A stretch of 64,000 nucleotides of DNA from Streptomyces sp. ITFR-21 (GTDB lineage Bacteria > Actinomycetota > Actinomycetes > Streptomycetales > Streptomycetaceae). This document shows positions 50,635 through 57,929 of this stretch, in pieces. Position 1 is the first letter of the stretch, and every line of letters begins with the position of its first letter. The DNA is taken from contig NZ_CP134608.1 in the NCBI RefSeq assembly GCF_031844685.1, forward strand, positions 39,522 to 103,521, in the 5' to 3' direction. The notes below the pieces were generated by a model. That model ran no database searches and was not told the DNA's origin. It was given only the letters and a program-made list of their open reading frames with translations. The position numbers and the translations under genes were made by a program.

Positions 50635-52087
50635 CCTGATCGCCGGAGCCGACCCAGCCCGGCCGCTCGACCTGCTGCTGATCAACGCCCCGCTGCGGGA
50701 CTACTCGCTGCGGCCCCGCCTGACGGACTACACCCTGCCGGTCATCGGCATGGGGTACATCGCCACCTATGCCGAGCAGGCCGGCCACAACGTGGGGCTG
50801 CTCGACGCCGAGGCCCACGGCCTGGGGGTGGAGGAGACGATCCGGCTGGCCAACGCCGCCCGGCCCCGGTGGGTCGGGCTGAACCTCCTGGCACCCACCT
50901 ACGAGCTGTCGGCGAAGATCGCCGCCGGGCTGGACGAGGGCGTACGGCTGATGGTGGGCGGCCACCACGCGAAGGCCGCCCCGGAGACCGTGCTCGCCGA
51001 CCCGCGCATGAGCCGCCTGGCCGCCCTGGTGGTGGGTGAGGGCGAGACCCGGGTGACGGCGCTGCTGGACGACGCCGCCCGCCGCGCGGAGCTGCCGGGG
51101 GTGATGTGGCGTGACCGGCTGCTGGGCACGACGGCCGAGGGCATCGAGCACGATCCGGCCCGCGCGCGGCACTGGCGGAGCCCGGACATCGAGAGCCTGT
51201 CCCTGAACCGCGCGTTCCTCCCCCAAGACCCCTACGTGGCCGGCGACGGCCGGCGGGAGGCCAACCTCGTCGGCGCGCGCGGGTGCCCGTACGACTGCTT
51301 CTTCTGCGGGGCCGCGGTGAGCAAGAACCCGGACCTGACGATCCGCACCCGCACACCGGACAACATCCTCACCGAGATGCACCAGCTCGCGGCCGGCGAG
51401 GGGGTGACCGCGTTCCGGTTCGTGGACGACCTGTTCCTCGGCGCGCGCCGGATCATCCACCCGATGATGGACGCCTTCACCGCCGACCGGGTCGGGGACC
51501 GGTGGGTGTGGGACGCCACCGGGCGGATCAACGTCCTGGACCACGAGCCTGACTCGATGCTCGACACCCTCGCCGCGTCCGGCATGAGGGAGGTGGCGCT
51601 CGGCATCGAGTCCGGCAGTGACCGCGTGCTGGCCGCGATGGACAAGCGGATCACGGCCGCCATGACCCTGCGGGTCGCCGAGCGGCTGATGCGGCGCGGC
51701 GTGAACGTGAAGGGGTACTTCATCCTCGGCTACCCCGGCGAAGCCCCCGAGGACCTGACGGCCACGCTCGATCACGTACGCAGGTTGTGGGACCTGTCCG
51801 ACCGGCTGCCCGGCGGCTTCCGCGCCTCGGCGTTCGAGTTCCGCCCCTACCCGGGGTCGCCGGTGTGGGACCAGCTCGTCGCGGCCGGCCACGACCCGGC
51901 GGCCATGACCGCGTACGCCGACGTGGACCTGACCGAGCAGGGGGCGGACGAGGCGATGCGGCAGCGGGACGAGTTCGCGTTCTCGGTGGGGATCCAGTTC
52001 GCCGGCACGCCGCTGCCGGAGCTGCGGGTCGCCCTGGCGCGGATCGCCCGCGAGCAGCACGACCGCACCACGGCGGCGGTGGCGTGA
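50603..52087 (+). CDS. B12-binding-type radical SAM enzyme
   Basis: 494 residues from an ATG inside the glycosylase gene. N-terminal 200 residues: cobalamin-binding-like Rossmann domain (VIGMGYIATYAEQAGHNVGL ... MVGGHHAKAAPETVL). Radical SAM core: GARGCPYDCFFCGAAVSKNP with CxxxCxxC near residue 230, then VDDLFLGARRIIHPM and GIESGSDRVLAAMDK. C-terminal 80 residues: unknown. Members of this class methylate or rearrange unactivated carbon atoms. Substrate unknown; the neighbours suggest a nucleoside or nucleotide. Confidence 0.92.
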   Translation: MPDRQLADVPDLIAGADPARPLDLLLINAPLRDYSLRPRLTDYTLPVIGMGYIATYAEQAGHNVGLLDAEAHGLGVEETIRLANAARPRWVGLNLLAPTYELSAKIAAGLDEGVRLMVGGHHAKAAPETVLADPRMSRLAALVVGEGETRVTALLDDAARRAELPGVMWRDRLLGTTAEGIEHDPARARHWRSPDIESLSLNRAFLPQDPYVAGDGRREANLVGARGCPYDCFFCGAAVSKNPDLTIRTRTPDNILTEMHQLAAGEGVTAFRFVDDLFLGARRIIHPMMDAFTADRVGDRWVWDATGRINVLDHEPDSMLDTLAASGMREVALGIESGSDRVLAAMDKRITAAMTLRVAERLMRRGVNVKGYFILGYPGEAPEDLTATLDHVRRLWDLSDRLPGGFRASAFEFRPYPGSPVWDQLVAAGHDPAAMTAYADVDLTEQGADEAMRQRDEFAFSVGIQFAGTPLPELRVALARIAREQHDRTTAAVA

Positions 52088-52752
52088 TGGCGCCCACGCG
52101 GCCCGGCCGCTTCATCACCCTGGACGGTCCGGGCGGGGTCGGCAAGTCCACCACGGCCGCGGCCGTGGCCCGGCTGCTGGCCGTCTACGGCGAGCAGGTC
52201 CACGCGACCAAGGAGCCGTCCGACTCCCCGCTCGGCCAGTTCATCCGGACCAACGCCGACGAGTACGACGGCCGGACGCTGGCCTGCCTGGTCGTCGCCG
52301 ACCGGCACCACCACCTCGCCCGGGAGGTCGTCCCCCACCTGGCCGCCGGCATCACCGTGGTCTGTGACCGGTACGTGGCCTCCACCCTCGTCGTCCAGGC
52401 GCTCGACGGCGTGCCGCAGGACTACCTCCTGGCCCTGAACGCGGGCCTGCGGATGCCGGACCTCGCGGTGATCCTCACCGCGGACCCGCGCGCCCTGGCC
52501 GCCCGCATAGCCCAGCGGGGGGCGACGCACCGCTTCAACCGTGACCCGTCCTTCCCGGCCCGGGAGTCCGCGCTGTACGGCGAAGCCGCCGAGCTGCTGC
52601 GCGGCATGGGCGTGCCCGTCCTGGTCATCGACACCGGCAACGCGACACCGGCGGCCGTCGCCGAACAGATCACAACCGCAGCCCTCGGGCTCGGTAACGT
52701 CCACCCTCTGGATTCCGCACCGGCACCAACGCAAGGAGCTACCCCCGCATGA
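52087..52752 (+). CDS. Thymidylate kinase-like nucleotide kinase
   Basis: 221 residues, ATG sharing a base with the upstream stop. P-loop FITLDGPGGVGKSTTAAAVA, LACLVVADRHHHLAREV, the CDRYVASTLVVQAL block for base recognition, and LTADPRALAARIAQRGA as LID region. It phosphorylates a nucleoside monophosphate, in canonical cases dTMP. The extra gene beside a host copy suggests a special substrate or supply of a modified nucleotide. Confidence 0.88.
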   Translation: MAPTRPGRFITLDGPGGVGKSTTAAAVARLLAVYGEQVHATKEPSDSPLGQFIRTNADEYDGRTLACLVVADRHHHLAREVVPHLAAGITVVCDRYVASTLVVQALDGVPQDYLLALNAGLRMPDLAVILTADPRALAARIAQRGATHRFNRDPSFPARESALYGEAAELLRGMGVPVLVIDTGNATPAAVAEQITTAALGLGNVHPLDSAPAPTQGATPA

Positions 52753-53084
52753 CCACCCTCAACACCGATGTCGGCGAAGGCACTTGGGCGACGATCGCGC
52801 GGCTCAAGGAGTGGCTTGACGCGAAGGACAACGCCACGCCGCAGCAGGCCCGGCTCCTGCGCCTGCTCAAGATCCAGGAGGAGGTGGGCGAGGTCGCCCA
52901 GGCCGCGATGGGCGCCGCCAACGCGAACCCCCGCAAGGGGGCCAGCCACACGTGGCAGGACGTCGAGCACGAGCTGTGCGACGTGATGCTGTCCAGCATG
53001 GTCGCGCTGCTCACGCTCAACCCGGACGCGGCGAAGGTCTTCCAGGAGCGCCTGGACGCCGTCGCGGAGCGGTCGCTGACCTGA
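52749..53084 (+). CDS. MazG-like nucleotide pyrophosphohydrolase
   Basis: 111 residues, ATG overlapping the kinase stop. LLKIQEEVGEVAQAAMGA gives E-x-x-E and HELCDVMLSSMVALLTLNP gives E-x-x-D, the metal site of all-alpha NTP pyrophosphatases (MazG/dUTPase-C type). It converts NTPs or dNTPs to monophosphates. Last gene of the seven-gene run; a hairpin at 53150 follows. Confidence 0.88.
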   Translation: MTTLNTDVGEGTWATIARLKEWLDAKDNATPQQARLLRLLKIQEEVGEVAQAAMGAANANPRKGASHTWQDVEHELCDVMLSSMVALLTLNPDAAKVFQERLDAVAERSLT

Positions 53085-53149
53085 CGCCCGACTCGGCCCC
53101 GCGGCCCCTCACGCTGCCCCGTCCGGACCCGGGCGGGGCGGTGTCGTTT

Positions 53150-53166
53150 CCGGGTGTGGCACCCGG
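53150..53166 (+). terminator. Small hairpin after MazG-like gene
   Basis: CCGGGTG (53150-53156), loop TGG, CACCCGG (53160-53166). Confidence 0.5.
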
Positions 53167-53247
53167 CCGGAGGGGGACACTCGGGTGTGGAGCTCCACCG
53201 GCACACGGCCCCCCACCTGGGCACACTTCTCAGGTACTTGTGCCGAT

Positions 53248-53274
53248 TCTGGGTGTCAACTGGGTGTGATCTTG
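53248..53274 (+). repeat. 27-bp direct repeat, left arm of attachment region
   Basis: TCTGGGTGTCAACTGGGTG... identical to 53541-53567. Each copy contains two tandem CTGGGTGT units, like arm-type integrase sites. 156 bases lie between this repeat and the tRNA-derived core. Confidence 0.8.
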
Positions 53275-53430
53275 AAGGACTGAGAGGGTGGGCGAAGGTG
53301 TCTGAGCGGTACGTGAGAAGTCGCACCACCGAGCAACACCCGCACGGACACCCCTCTGACCTGGCCCTTTGGGGGTCTACAGTGCAGGTCAGGCGGCCAC
53401 GGACAGGTGCCCTTTACGTAGCGGCCCTAG

Positions 53431-53472
53431 TTCGGGACGAAGAGGCCGTGGGTTCAAATCCCGCCACCCCGA
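53431..53472 (+). other. Probable phage attachment core: 3' half of a tRNA-Pro(CGG)
   Basis: TTCGGGACGAAGAGGCC reads as anticodon loop (CGG at 53433-53435) and 3' stem, followed by the T arm GTGGG-TTCAAAT-CCCGC (53448-53464) and acceptor CACCCCG plus A (53465-53472). No 5' half is present upstream. A tRNA 3' half next to an integrase gene is the usual form of an attachment site, restoring the host tRNA on integration. Confidence 0.8.
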
Positions 53473-53486
53473 CTCGGTAACAGCAG

Positions 53487-53525
53487 GTCAGGGCCGGTTT
53501 CCCCTCACGGGGGACCGGCCCTGAC
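53487..53525. terminator. Strong terminator next to attachment core
   Basis: GTCAGGGCCGGT (53487-53498) pairs perfectly with ACCGGCCCTGAC (53514-53525), and an inner TCCCC/GGGGA continues the stem. Confidence 0.78.
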
Positions 53526-53540
53526 TGCGTTCCTGGGGTG

Positions 53541-53567
53541 TCTGGGTGTCAACTGGGTGTGATCTTG
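53541..53567 (+). repeat. 27-bp direct repeat, right arm of attachment region
   Basis: Identical to 53248-53274. A further TGGGGTGT unit stands just upstream. It ends 11 bases from the integrase stop codon. Confidence 0.8.
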
Positions 53568-53577
53568 GTCCGCTGTT

Positions 53578-55131
53578 TCACGCGGCGCTGGCACGCTCCT
53601 GCAACAGCCGGTCGAGCACTGGCACAGGGGAATGCGGGCACAACGCGAGGCGGGCGTCCAGCGACTCCAGCCACACCTCGGTGAGTTGGTCCATGAGCGT
53701 GGCCCGCATCGTGTCGGTGACGTGGCTGTAGCGGGCGCCGACCGAACCGTCCTCGTGCCCCATCCGCTCGTCCATCAAGACCTTCGGGGTGCCCAGCTCC
53801 TCCATCAGCGTCCTGTGCCCGTGCCGGAGGCCGTGCCGGGTCAGCCTGTCCTTGATCGGCAGCCAGCACGCCTCTGCGCGACCGGCAGCCCCTCGGCCCC
53901 GTACGGGCACCCCCGGCCACGGTCCGCCGGTCACCGGCACCGGGTGGGCGACCTGGGGGGCCTTGGGCGGGTACCAGCCGGTGGCGGCTGGGGTGAAGAT
54001 CCACGCCGCGTGACCGGACCGCCTCCAGTGGGCGGCCTCCCGGGACGGGCCGACCTGGCGCACGAACCCCACGTCCGCGATGGCCTTCTCCACCCGTGCC
54101 CGGGTAGCCGCGGCCACCATCTCCGGGCGGTTGAGGACGTTGGACACGGTGCCGGTGGACACCCCGGCCAGCTCGGCAACCTGGCGCAGCGTCGGGCCGG
54201 GCTGGCGGGAGCCCCCGACCCCCCGGCCGCTGTAGACGTACGTGCGCCCGTGGCACGGGCACGGGGTGGGGCGGGTGCGCGCGATGTGGTCGCCGACCAG
54301 GCGGGACAGGAAGGCCGGCGAGTCGATGTTGCGATAGCTGTCGTCCTTCGGGGGGCACCGGGACAGCTCGCCGGTATCGAGTTCGTACAGCTGCCACTCG
54401 ATCCGGAAGGACCGGGCCTCGGGCCGGGCGTACTGCGTCTCCATGCCCACCACCTCGCCCCACCGTTTGCCGGTATAGGTCTTGTCGATGTGGGCCACGA
54501 ACTCGTCGTCCCGGCCGGACAGCAGGGAGGCGCGCTCCGCGATGAGGAGCGAGCCGAGCATGGTGGTGATCTGCTTTTCCGGGCCGCGGCGCCGGCCGCG
54601 CCCGTGCCGGCGCCCTCGGCCCCGGCGGCGCTCGGCGACGTTCTTGTCCGCGTGGCCGGCGTCTACGGCGTCGGCCAGGAGGCGGTGGAGCAGGGAGCGG
54701 TACGTGCGGACGCTGCTCACGGCGCAGGACTTGAGCTGTTCCGTCTCCCAGGCGTTCACCATGGCCTCGGTTATGTCCCGGATAACCGTTTCGCCGAACG
54801 TGGGTAGCAAGTGGGCCAGGGAGCGGGGGTAGTTCTGCATGGTGGAGTCGGCGAGGCCGAGCCCCTCCATCTGCTCCTGGGCGAACTTGCCGAAGGTGAC
54901 TTGCGCGCTGGCCGCGGCCTGCTCGGGCGGGACCCACCGGCCCTTCTTGGCGGCCTCGAAGGCGTCCACCTCGGCCTTCTGGGCGGCCTTCTCGGCGGTG
55001 GTCTTCGTGGGGTAGCGGACGGCGTGGCCGTCCTGATCCTTCACATAGTCCTGCGGTTTACGGTCCGGCCTCTGGTAACAGGCCCGGTAGTACGTGGTCC
55101 CGCGTGCTGTGCGTTTCTCGGCGTAGGCCAC
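53578..55131 (-). CDS. int: Tyrosine integrase with inserted LacI-type helix-turn-helix
   Basis: 517 residues from the GTG at 55131 (AAGGG seven bases before it; a TTG at 55155 is an alternative). Residues 75-160 are the SAM-like core-binding domain. The catalytic residues are all present: R223 in TGKRWGEVVGM, K262 in CPPKDDSYRN, H433 and R436 in RHGLRHGHR, H459 in ERMGHEDGS and Y468 in ARYSHVTD. Between K262 and H433 lie about 170 extra residues, including an intact LacI-family DNA-binding motif (313-360: LRQVAELAGVSTGTVSNVLN). An Arg/Gly-rich run at 167-184 is also unusual. It integrates the phage at the tRNA-Pro site beside its stop codon. Confidence 0.9.
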   Translation of the reverse strand: MAYAEKRTARGTTYYRACYQRPDRKPQDYVKDQDGHAVRYPTKTTAEKAAQKAEVDAFEAAKKGRWVPPEQAAASAQVTFGKFAQEQMEGLGLADSTMQNYPRSLAHLLPTFGETVIRDITEAMVNAWETEQLKSCAVSSVRTYRSLLHRLLADAVDAGHADKNVAERRRGRGRRHGRGRRRGPEKQITTMLGSLLIAERASLLSGRDDEFVAHIDKTYTGKRWGEVVGMETQYARPEARSFRIEWQLYELDTGELSRCPPKDDSYRNIDSPAFLSRLVGDHIARTRPTPCPCHGRTYVYSGRGVGGSRQPGPTLRQVAELAGVSTGTVSNVLNRPEMVAAATRARVEKAIADVGFVRQVGPSREAAHWRRSGHAAWIFTPAATGWYPPKAPQVAHPVPVTGGPWPGVPVRGRGAAGRAEACWLPIKDRLTRHGLRHGHRTLMEELGTPKVLMDERMGHEDGSVGARYSHVTDTMRATLMDQLTEVWLESLDARLALCPHSPVPVLDRLLQERASAA

Positions 55132-55135
55132 GCCC

Positions 55136-55348
55136 TCACCCTTCACCTGCAACAAAGGAATTCAGCACCTGGCGGGGTGTGCATTGCTGCTCCGCCAGGG
55201 CTGCGCTGATCGCTTCTTCCTGCTCCGTCGTGAAGCAGTCGGCGTTGAGGAGCAGGAGGTCAGGCCGTTGATCGTGGTCGATCCAGGCGATGACTTCTCT
55301 TGGCACTCCAGGTACGCGCTGCGCACGACGGCATGGCCCTTCTGCCAT
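55136..55348 (-). CDS. Small protein upstream of integrase
   Basis: 70 residues from an ATG with GGGAG five bases upstream: MAEGPCRRAQRVPGVPREV, then LLLLNADCFTTEQEEAISAAL and CTPRQVLNSF. It ends just inside the integrase leader, so the two are one transcript. Its place would fit a recombination directionality factor, but no winged helix is apparent. Function open. Confidence 0.6.
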   Translation of the reverse strand: MAEGPCRRAQRVPGVPREVIAWIDHDQRPDLLLLNADCFTTEQEEAISAALAEQQCTPRQVLNSFVAGEG

Positions 55349-55391
55349 CCGCACTCCCGACCGATTTCGGTAGGTATCACCCGATCGGAAC

Positions 55392-55421
55392 ATTTAACCG
55401 TGTCGCAACAACAGACGGCAA
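55392..55421 (-). promoter_or_regulatory. Likely promoter of the integrase transcript
   Basis: On the reverse strand, TTGCCG (55421-55416), 18 bases, TTAAAT (55397-55392), in a stretch (55380-55480) that is far more AT-rich than the rest of the window. Confidence 0.4.
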
Positions 55422-55470
55422 AGGTATTGGTCAAGTATCTTAAAATGCCCCGAACGGATTACTTATCCGA

Positions 55471-55980
55471 CTAGTTCTCTATGGTCACGTCGATCCTTAG
55501 CGACCGGAGAGCGGCGAGCAGATCCTCCGCCGGGGTGCCGTCCTCGCCCCGGATGACGATCGTTGCCCGAACGCGCCCGGTGGGCGTCGTCAGCTCGGCC
55601 ACGCGGGTGTCGATCAGGGGTCCTTCCTGGAGCGACTGCCTTACGCGGGGGGAGAACCCTGCGATCGGATCACACTCACTCTCCGGTTCGGCCTCCGGCT
55701 GCTGCCGTGGCTCCGGCTGTCGCGGCTCGGGCTCGCTGATGCGGGGAGCTTCCCCTGCGAGCACGCGCTCCACGGAGTCCTCCGTCCACCCCACCAGCCG
55801 CGCATAGGCGAGCACCGTGGGCGTGACCTTGGCGATCGCCCCGCGCTCGATGTTGCGGATGGCACCCCGCTTCACGCCGACCTTCGCCGCGACCTGCTGC
55901 TGCTCCAAGCCACGCCCGGCACGGGCCGACTTCAGTTCCTCGCCGAGCCGCGTCCAGTTCCTGGTCATGCCATCCATCAT
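55471..55980 (-). CDS. CI-like Xre repressor
   Basis: 169 residues from the double ATG at 55980 (MMDGMTRNW). Helix-turn-helix at about 12-65: LEQQQVAAKVGVKRGAIRNI. A Pro/Glu-rich linker (EPEPRQPEPRQQPEAEPESE) leads to a C-terminal domain with VRATIVIRGEDGTPAEDLLA. No LexA-type serine-lysine cleavage site is seen. Divergent from the Xre-Xis-like gene across a 182-base operator region, it is the natural candidate for the lysogeny repressor. No ribosome site precedes the start, so a leaderless mRNA is possible. Confidence 0.8.
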   Translation of the reverse strand: MMDGMTRNWTRLGEELKSARAGRGLEQQQVAAKVGVKRGAIRNIERGAIAKVTPTVLAYARLVGWTEDSVERVLAGEAPRISEPEPRQPEPRQQPEAEPESECDPIAGFSPRVRQSLQEGPLIDTRVAELTTPTGRVRATIVIRGEDGTPAEDLLAALRSLRIDVTIEN

Positions 55981-55991
55981 GCCGCACGTCC

Positions 55992-56041
55992 GTGCAACAG
56001 CAAGGGCGCATGACAAGCGCAGACGGGCGCATTTGTTGCAC
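55992..56041. promoter_or_regulatory. Inverted GTGCAACA sites in the switch region
   Basis: GTGCAACA (55992-55999) and its exact inverse TGTTGCAC (56034-56041) lie between the two divergent regulators. A third related site, GTGTTGCATG, is at 56124-56133, on the -35 box of the rightward promoter. Confidence 0.55.
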
Positions 56042-56126
56042 GCCTGGTGGCAGAGGTGTGCCAGAAGATCATGGCGTCCACTTGGGTGAATGCTCAGAAA
56101 CTGAACGCAGAAGTACGCGAGACGTG

Positions 56127-56154
56127 TTGCATGTGCGCGTAGTGGATGCATAGT
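56127..56154 (+). promoter_or_regulatory. Rightward early promoter (leaderless)
   Basis: TTGCAT (56127-56132), 16 bases, CATAGT (56149-56154). The GTG at 56163 begins eight bases later, so the transcript would start at or next to the start codon. Confidence 0.55.
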
Positions 56155-56162
56155 CTCTGAAC

Positions 56163-56669
56163 GTGATCCCCAATGGAACAGCGATTCGGGCACTGCGCGA
56201 GGTTCAGGAACTGAGCTTGCGGGACCTGGCAGGTCGCGCGCAGACGTCAGCGAGTCAGCTTTCGCGCATCGAGCGAGGCAAGGCCGGGGCCGGCGAGGAG
56301 CTGACCCTGCGCCTCGCGGAGGCGCTGGCCGTGCCCGTGGACGACATCACGCGGGGCGAACTGGCCCCCGTGGAGACAAAGCCTGCTGCGGCGCCGGCCG
56401 CGGAGGCGCCCGCCAAGAAGAAGACCGCGACCCGCACCGTGCCCTACCCGGGCACCGCGGAAGGGGCGGTCTTCCACTACACGCCGGAGGAAGCGGCGGA
56501 GTACCTGCCCTGGTCGGCGCTCCAGCTCAAGCGCAAGGCGTACGCCCGCGAGGTCCCGTTCAACGACGGGGGATCCCGGGTGACCTTCACCGGCCTGGAC
56601 ATCACCGAGATCAGCCGAATGACGGCCGTGCGCCCGCTGGCGGAGACCGTCCAGCAGAGGAGCGCGTAA
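56163..56669 (+). CDS. Xre HTH fused to excisionase-like HTH
   Basis: 168 residues from GTG. Residues 5-60: Xre/Cro-type helix-turn-helix (LSLRDLAGRAQTSASQLSRI). After an Ala/Pro/Lys linker, residues 100-150 resemble HTH_17/excisionase domains (FHYTPEEAAEYLPWSALQLK). First gene of the rightward early operon, facing the CI-like gene. A single protein could act both as Cro-like antagonist and as excision factor. This is an inference from the domain pair. Confidence 0.78.
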   Translation: MIPNGTAIRALREVQELSLRDLAGRAQTSASQLSRIERGKAGAGEELTLRLAEALAVPVDDITRGELAPVETKPAAAPAAEAPAKKKTATRTVPYPGTAEGAVFHYTPEEAAEYLPWSALQLKRKAYAREVPFNDGGSRVTFTGLDITEISRMTAVRPLAETVQQRSA

Positions 56670-56773
56670 GCACCACCACCGGCTGACGACACCGGGGGAC
56701 GACGGGCCATGCCCGGCCTTGATCGCCGCCCCCAGCGCCGCCGGAACCTCAACCACTAGCGAACTGAGGCACC

Positions 56774-56938
56774 GTGAACACGAACTGTAGTCCCGAGCAC
56801 GACCCCCGCACTTGCAGAATGTGCCGTCCGCTGCGGCACCCGTCCCAGCTCCGGACGCGCCGGGCGCTGGCCCTCCTCCCCCGGCAGTCGGCCCCGGCTG
56901 GCACCGGGCGGGCGACCGGCACCGGGGGTGCCGAGTGA
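56774..56938 (+). CDS. Very short protein with CxxC
   Basis: 54 residues from a GTG: VNTNCSPEHDPRTCRMCRPL, then a basic tail. The stop overlaps the next start as GTGA, which supports it as real. ACTGAGGC stands before the start. Unknown role. Confidence 0.5.
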   Translation: MNTNCSPEHDPRTCRMCRPLRHPSQLRTRRALALLPRQSAPAGTGRATGTGGAE

Positions 56939-57138
56939 CCGGCGACCTCATCCTCAGCGCGATGTGCGCGGCGGCCGTGCTGCTGCCCGCAACCCTCATC
57001 GCCTCCCGTACCGCCCACGACCAGGACGGCGAGCACGACCCGCGCCGCTGCGGCGACTGCAAGGCCCTGGGCCTGCCCGACGCCGCCGACGCTGCTCAGC
57101 CGCGCGTCCCCCGGCAGACGCGCGGAGGCAACCAGTGA
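56935..57138 (+). CDS. Small membrane protein
   Basis: 67 residues, GTG overlapping the preceding stop. One membrane helix (LILSAMCAAAVLLPATLIAS) is followed by a hydrophilic region with CGDCKALGLPD. Coupled by GTGA to the next gene. Confidence 0.6.
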   Translation: MTGDLILSAMCAAAVLLPATLIASRTAHDQDGEHDPRRCGDCKALGLPDAADAAQPRVPRQTRGGNQ

Positions 57139-57929
57139 AGCCGCGCGGCCACTTCCGGGCCACCACCGATCACCCGGCCGTTGCAGCGGCGGCCCGCGCC
57201 GAGCGGGGTACCTGGTTCCTCGCTGCGGTGTACGGCACGATGGCCAGCGCCCGGACCGTCGTGAGGCGCGTACCGCGCGCCGAGCAGGTCCCTTCCTACG
57301 CCCCGGCCGGGTCGTTCGAGGCGTACGCGGCGCTCCACTCAGACGGCTACGCGGTGTGGGTGCGGTACGTCGCCGGGGATGACCCGGTGCCCGCGCTGCC
57401 GGAAACGATGGCCGTGAGGGTCTGCGACCGGGGACCCGGCCCGGGGTACAGCGGCGTGTGCATCGTGACGGTGACCGTCCGCGCGCTGTGCCCGACCTGC
57501 GGCGGCCCGCGCGGAGTGGACACCGTCCGCAACCACCGGTTCCACGAGGACGGCGATTGGTACTCCGTCGATGTCTGGGACAACCCGTGCGGGCACGTCG
57601 ACTCGTACGCCGTCGTACTGCGTGAGGCCAGGAGTCCGGTCCCGCCTGCGCCGGTCGTCCGCTCTGCCGACTTCGAGCGCTGTGACCGGCGGGCCGAAGC
57701 GGTCGCGCTGATCATCACCGCCGCCGATCAGCGGCGCGTGCATCACGCGATGCAGGCCGCGCAGGTCCTGGACGAGAACGGCCACCAGGAGGCCGGCGAC
57801 CTGATCCGGGCCGAGATCAAAGCGCGCCACGGCCACATGTCCGCCCGGCAGGCCGCCGGTTTCCTGCGCGACTCCGCGCCCCTCACCAGCTCGCACGACG
57901 GCACCGGCCGGAAGGACTCCCATGTCTGA
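57135..57929 (+). CDS. Hypothetical early protein with Zn-knuckle-like middle
   Basis: 264 residues, GTG. VTVRALCPTCGGPRGVDTVR, together with NPCGHVDSYAVV, gives a C-x2-C ... C-x-H set that may bind zinc. The C-terminal helical part reads VHHAMQAAQVLDENGHQEAG. It overlaps the exonuclease gene by eight bases. Typical early actinophage unknown. Confidence 0.72.
   Translation: MKPRGHFRATTDHPAVAAAARAERGTWFLAAVYGTMASARTVVRRVPRAEQVPSYAPAGSFEAYAALHSDGYAVWVRYVAGDDPVPALPETMAVRVCDRGPGPGYSGVCIVTVTVRALCPTCGGPRGVDTVRNHRFHEDGDWYSVDVWDNPCGHVDSYAVVLREARSPVPPAPVVRSADFERCDRRAEAVALIITAADQRRVHHAMQAAQVLDENGHQEAGDLIRAEIKARHGHMSARQAAGFLRDSAPLTSSHDGTGRKDSHV

Noticed and set aside
48445..50685. A 746-codon reverse frame opposite the HprK-like and glycosylase genes
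   Set aside because: Shadow composition, crosses several real forward genes with catalytic motifs.
53279..53472. A complete tRNA-Pro gene at the attachment region
   Set aside because: No 5' acceptor, D arm or matching 5' anticodon stem exists upstream; only the 3' half is present.
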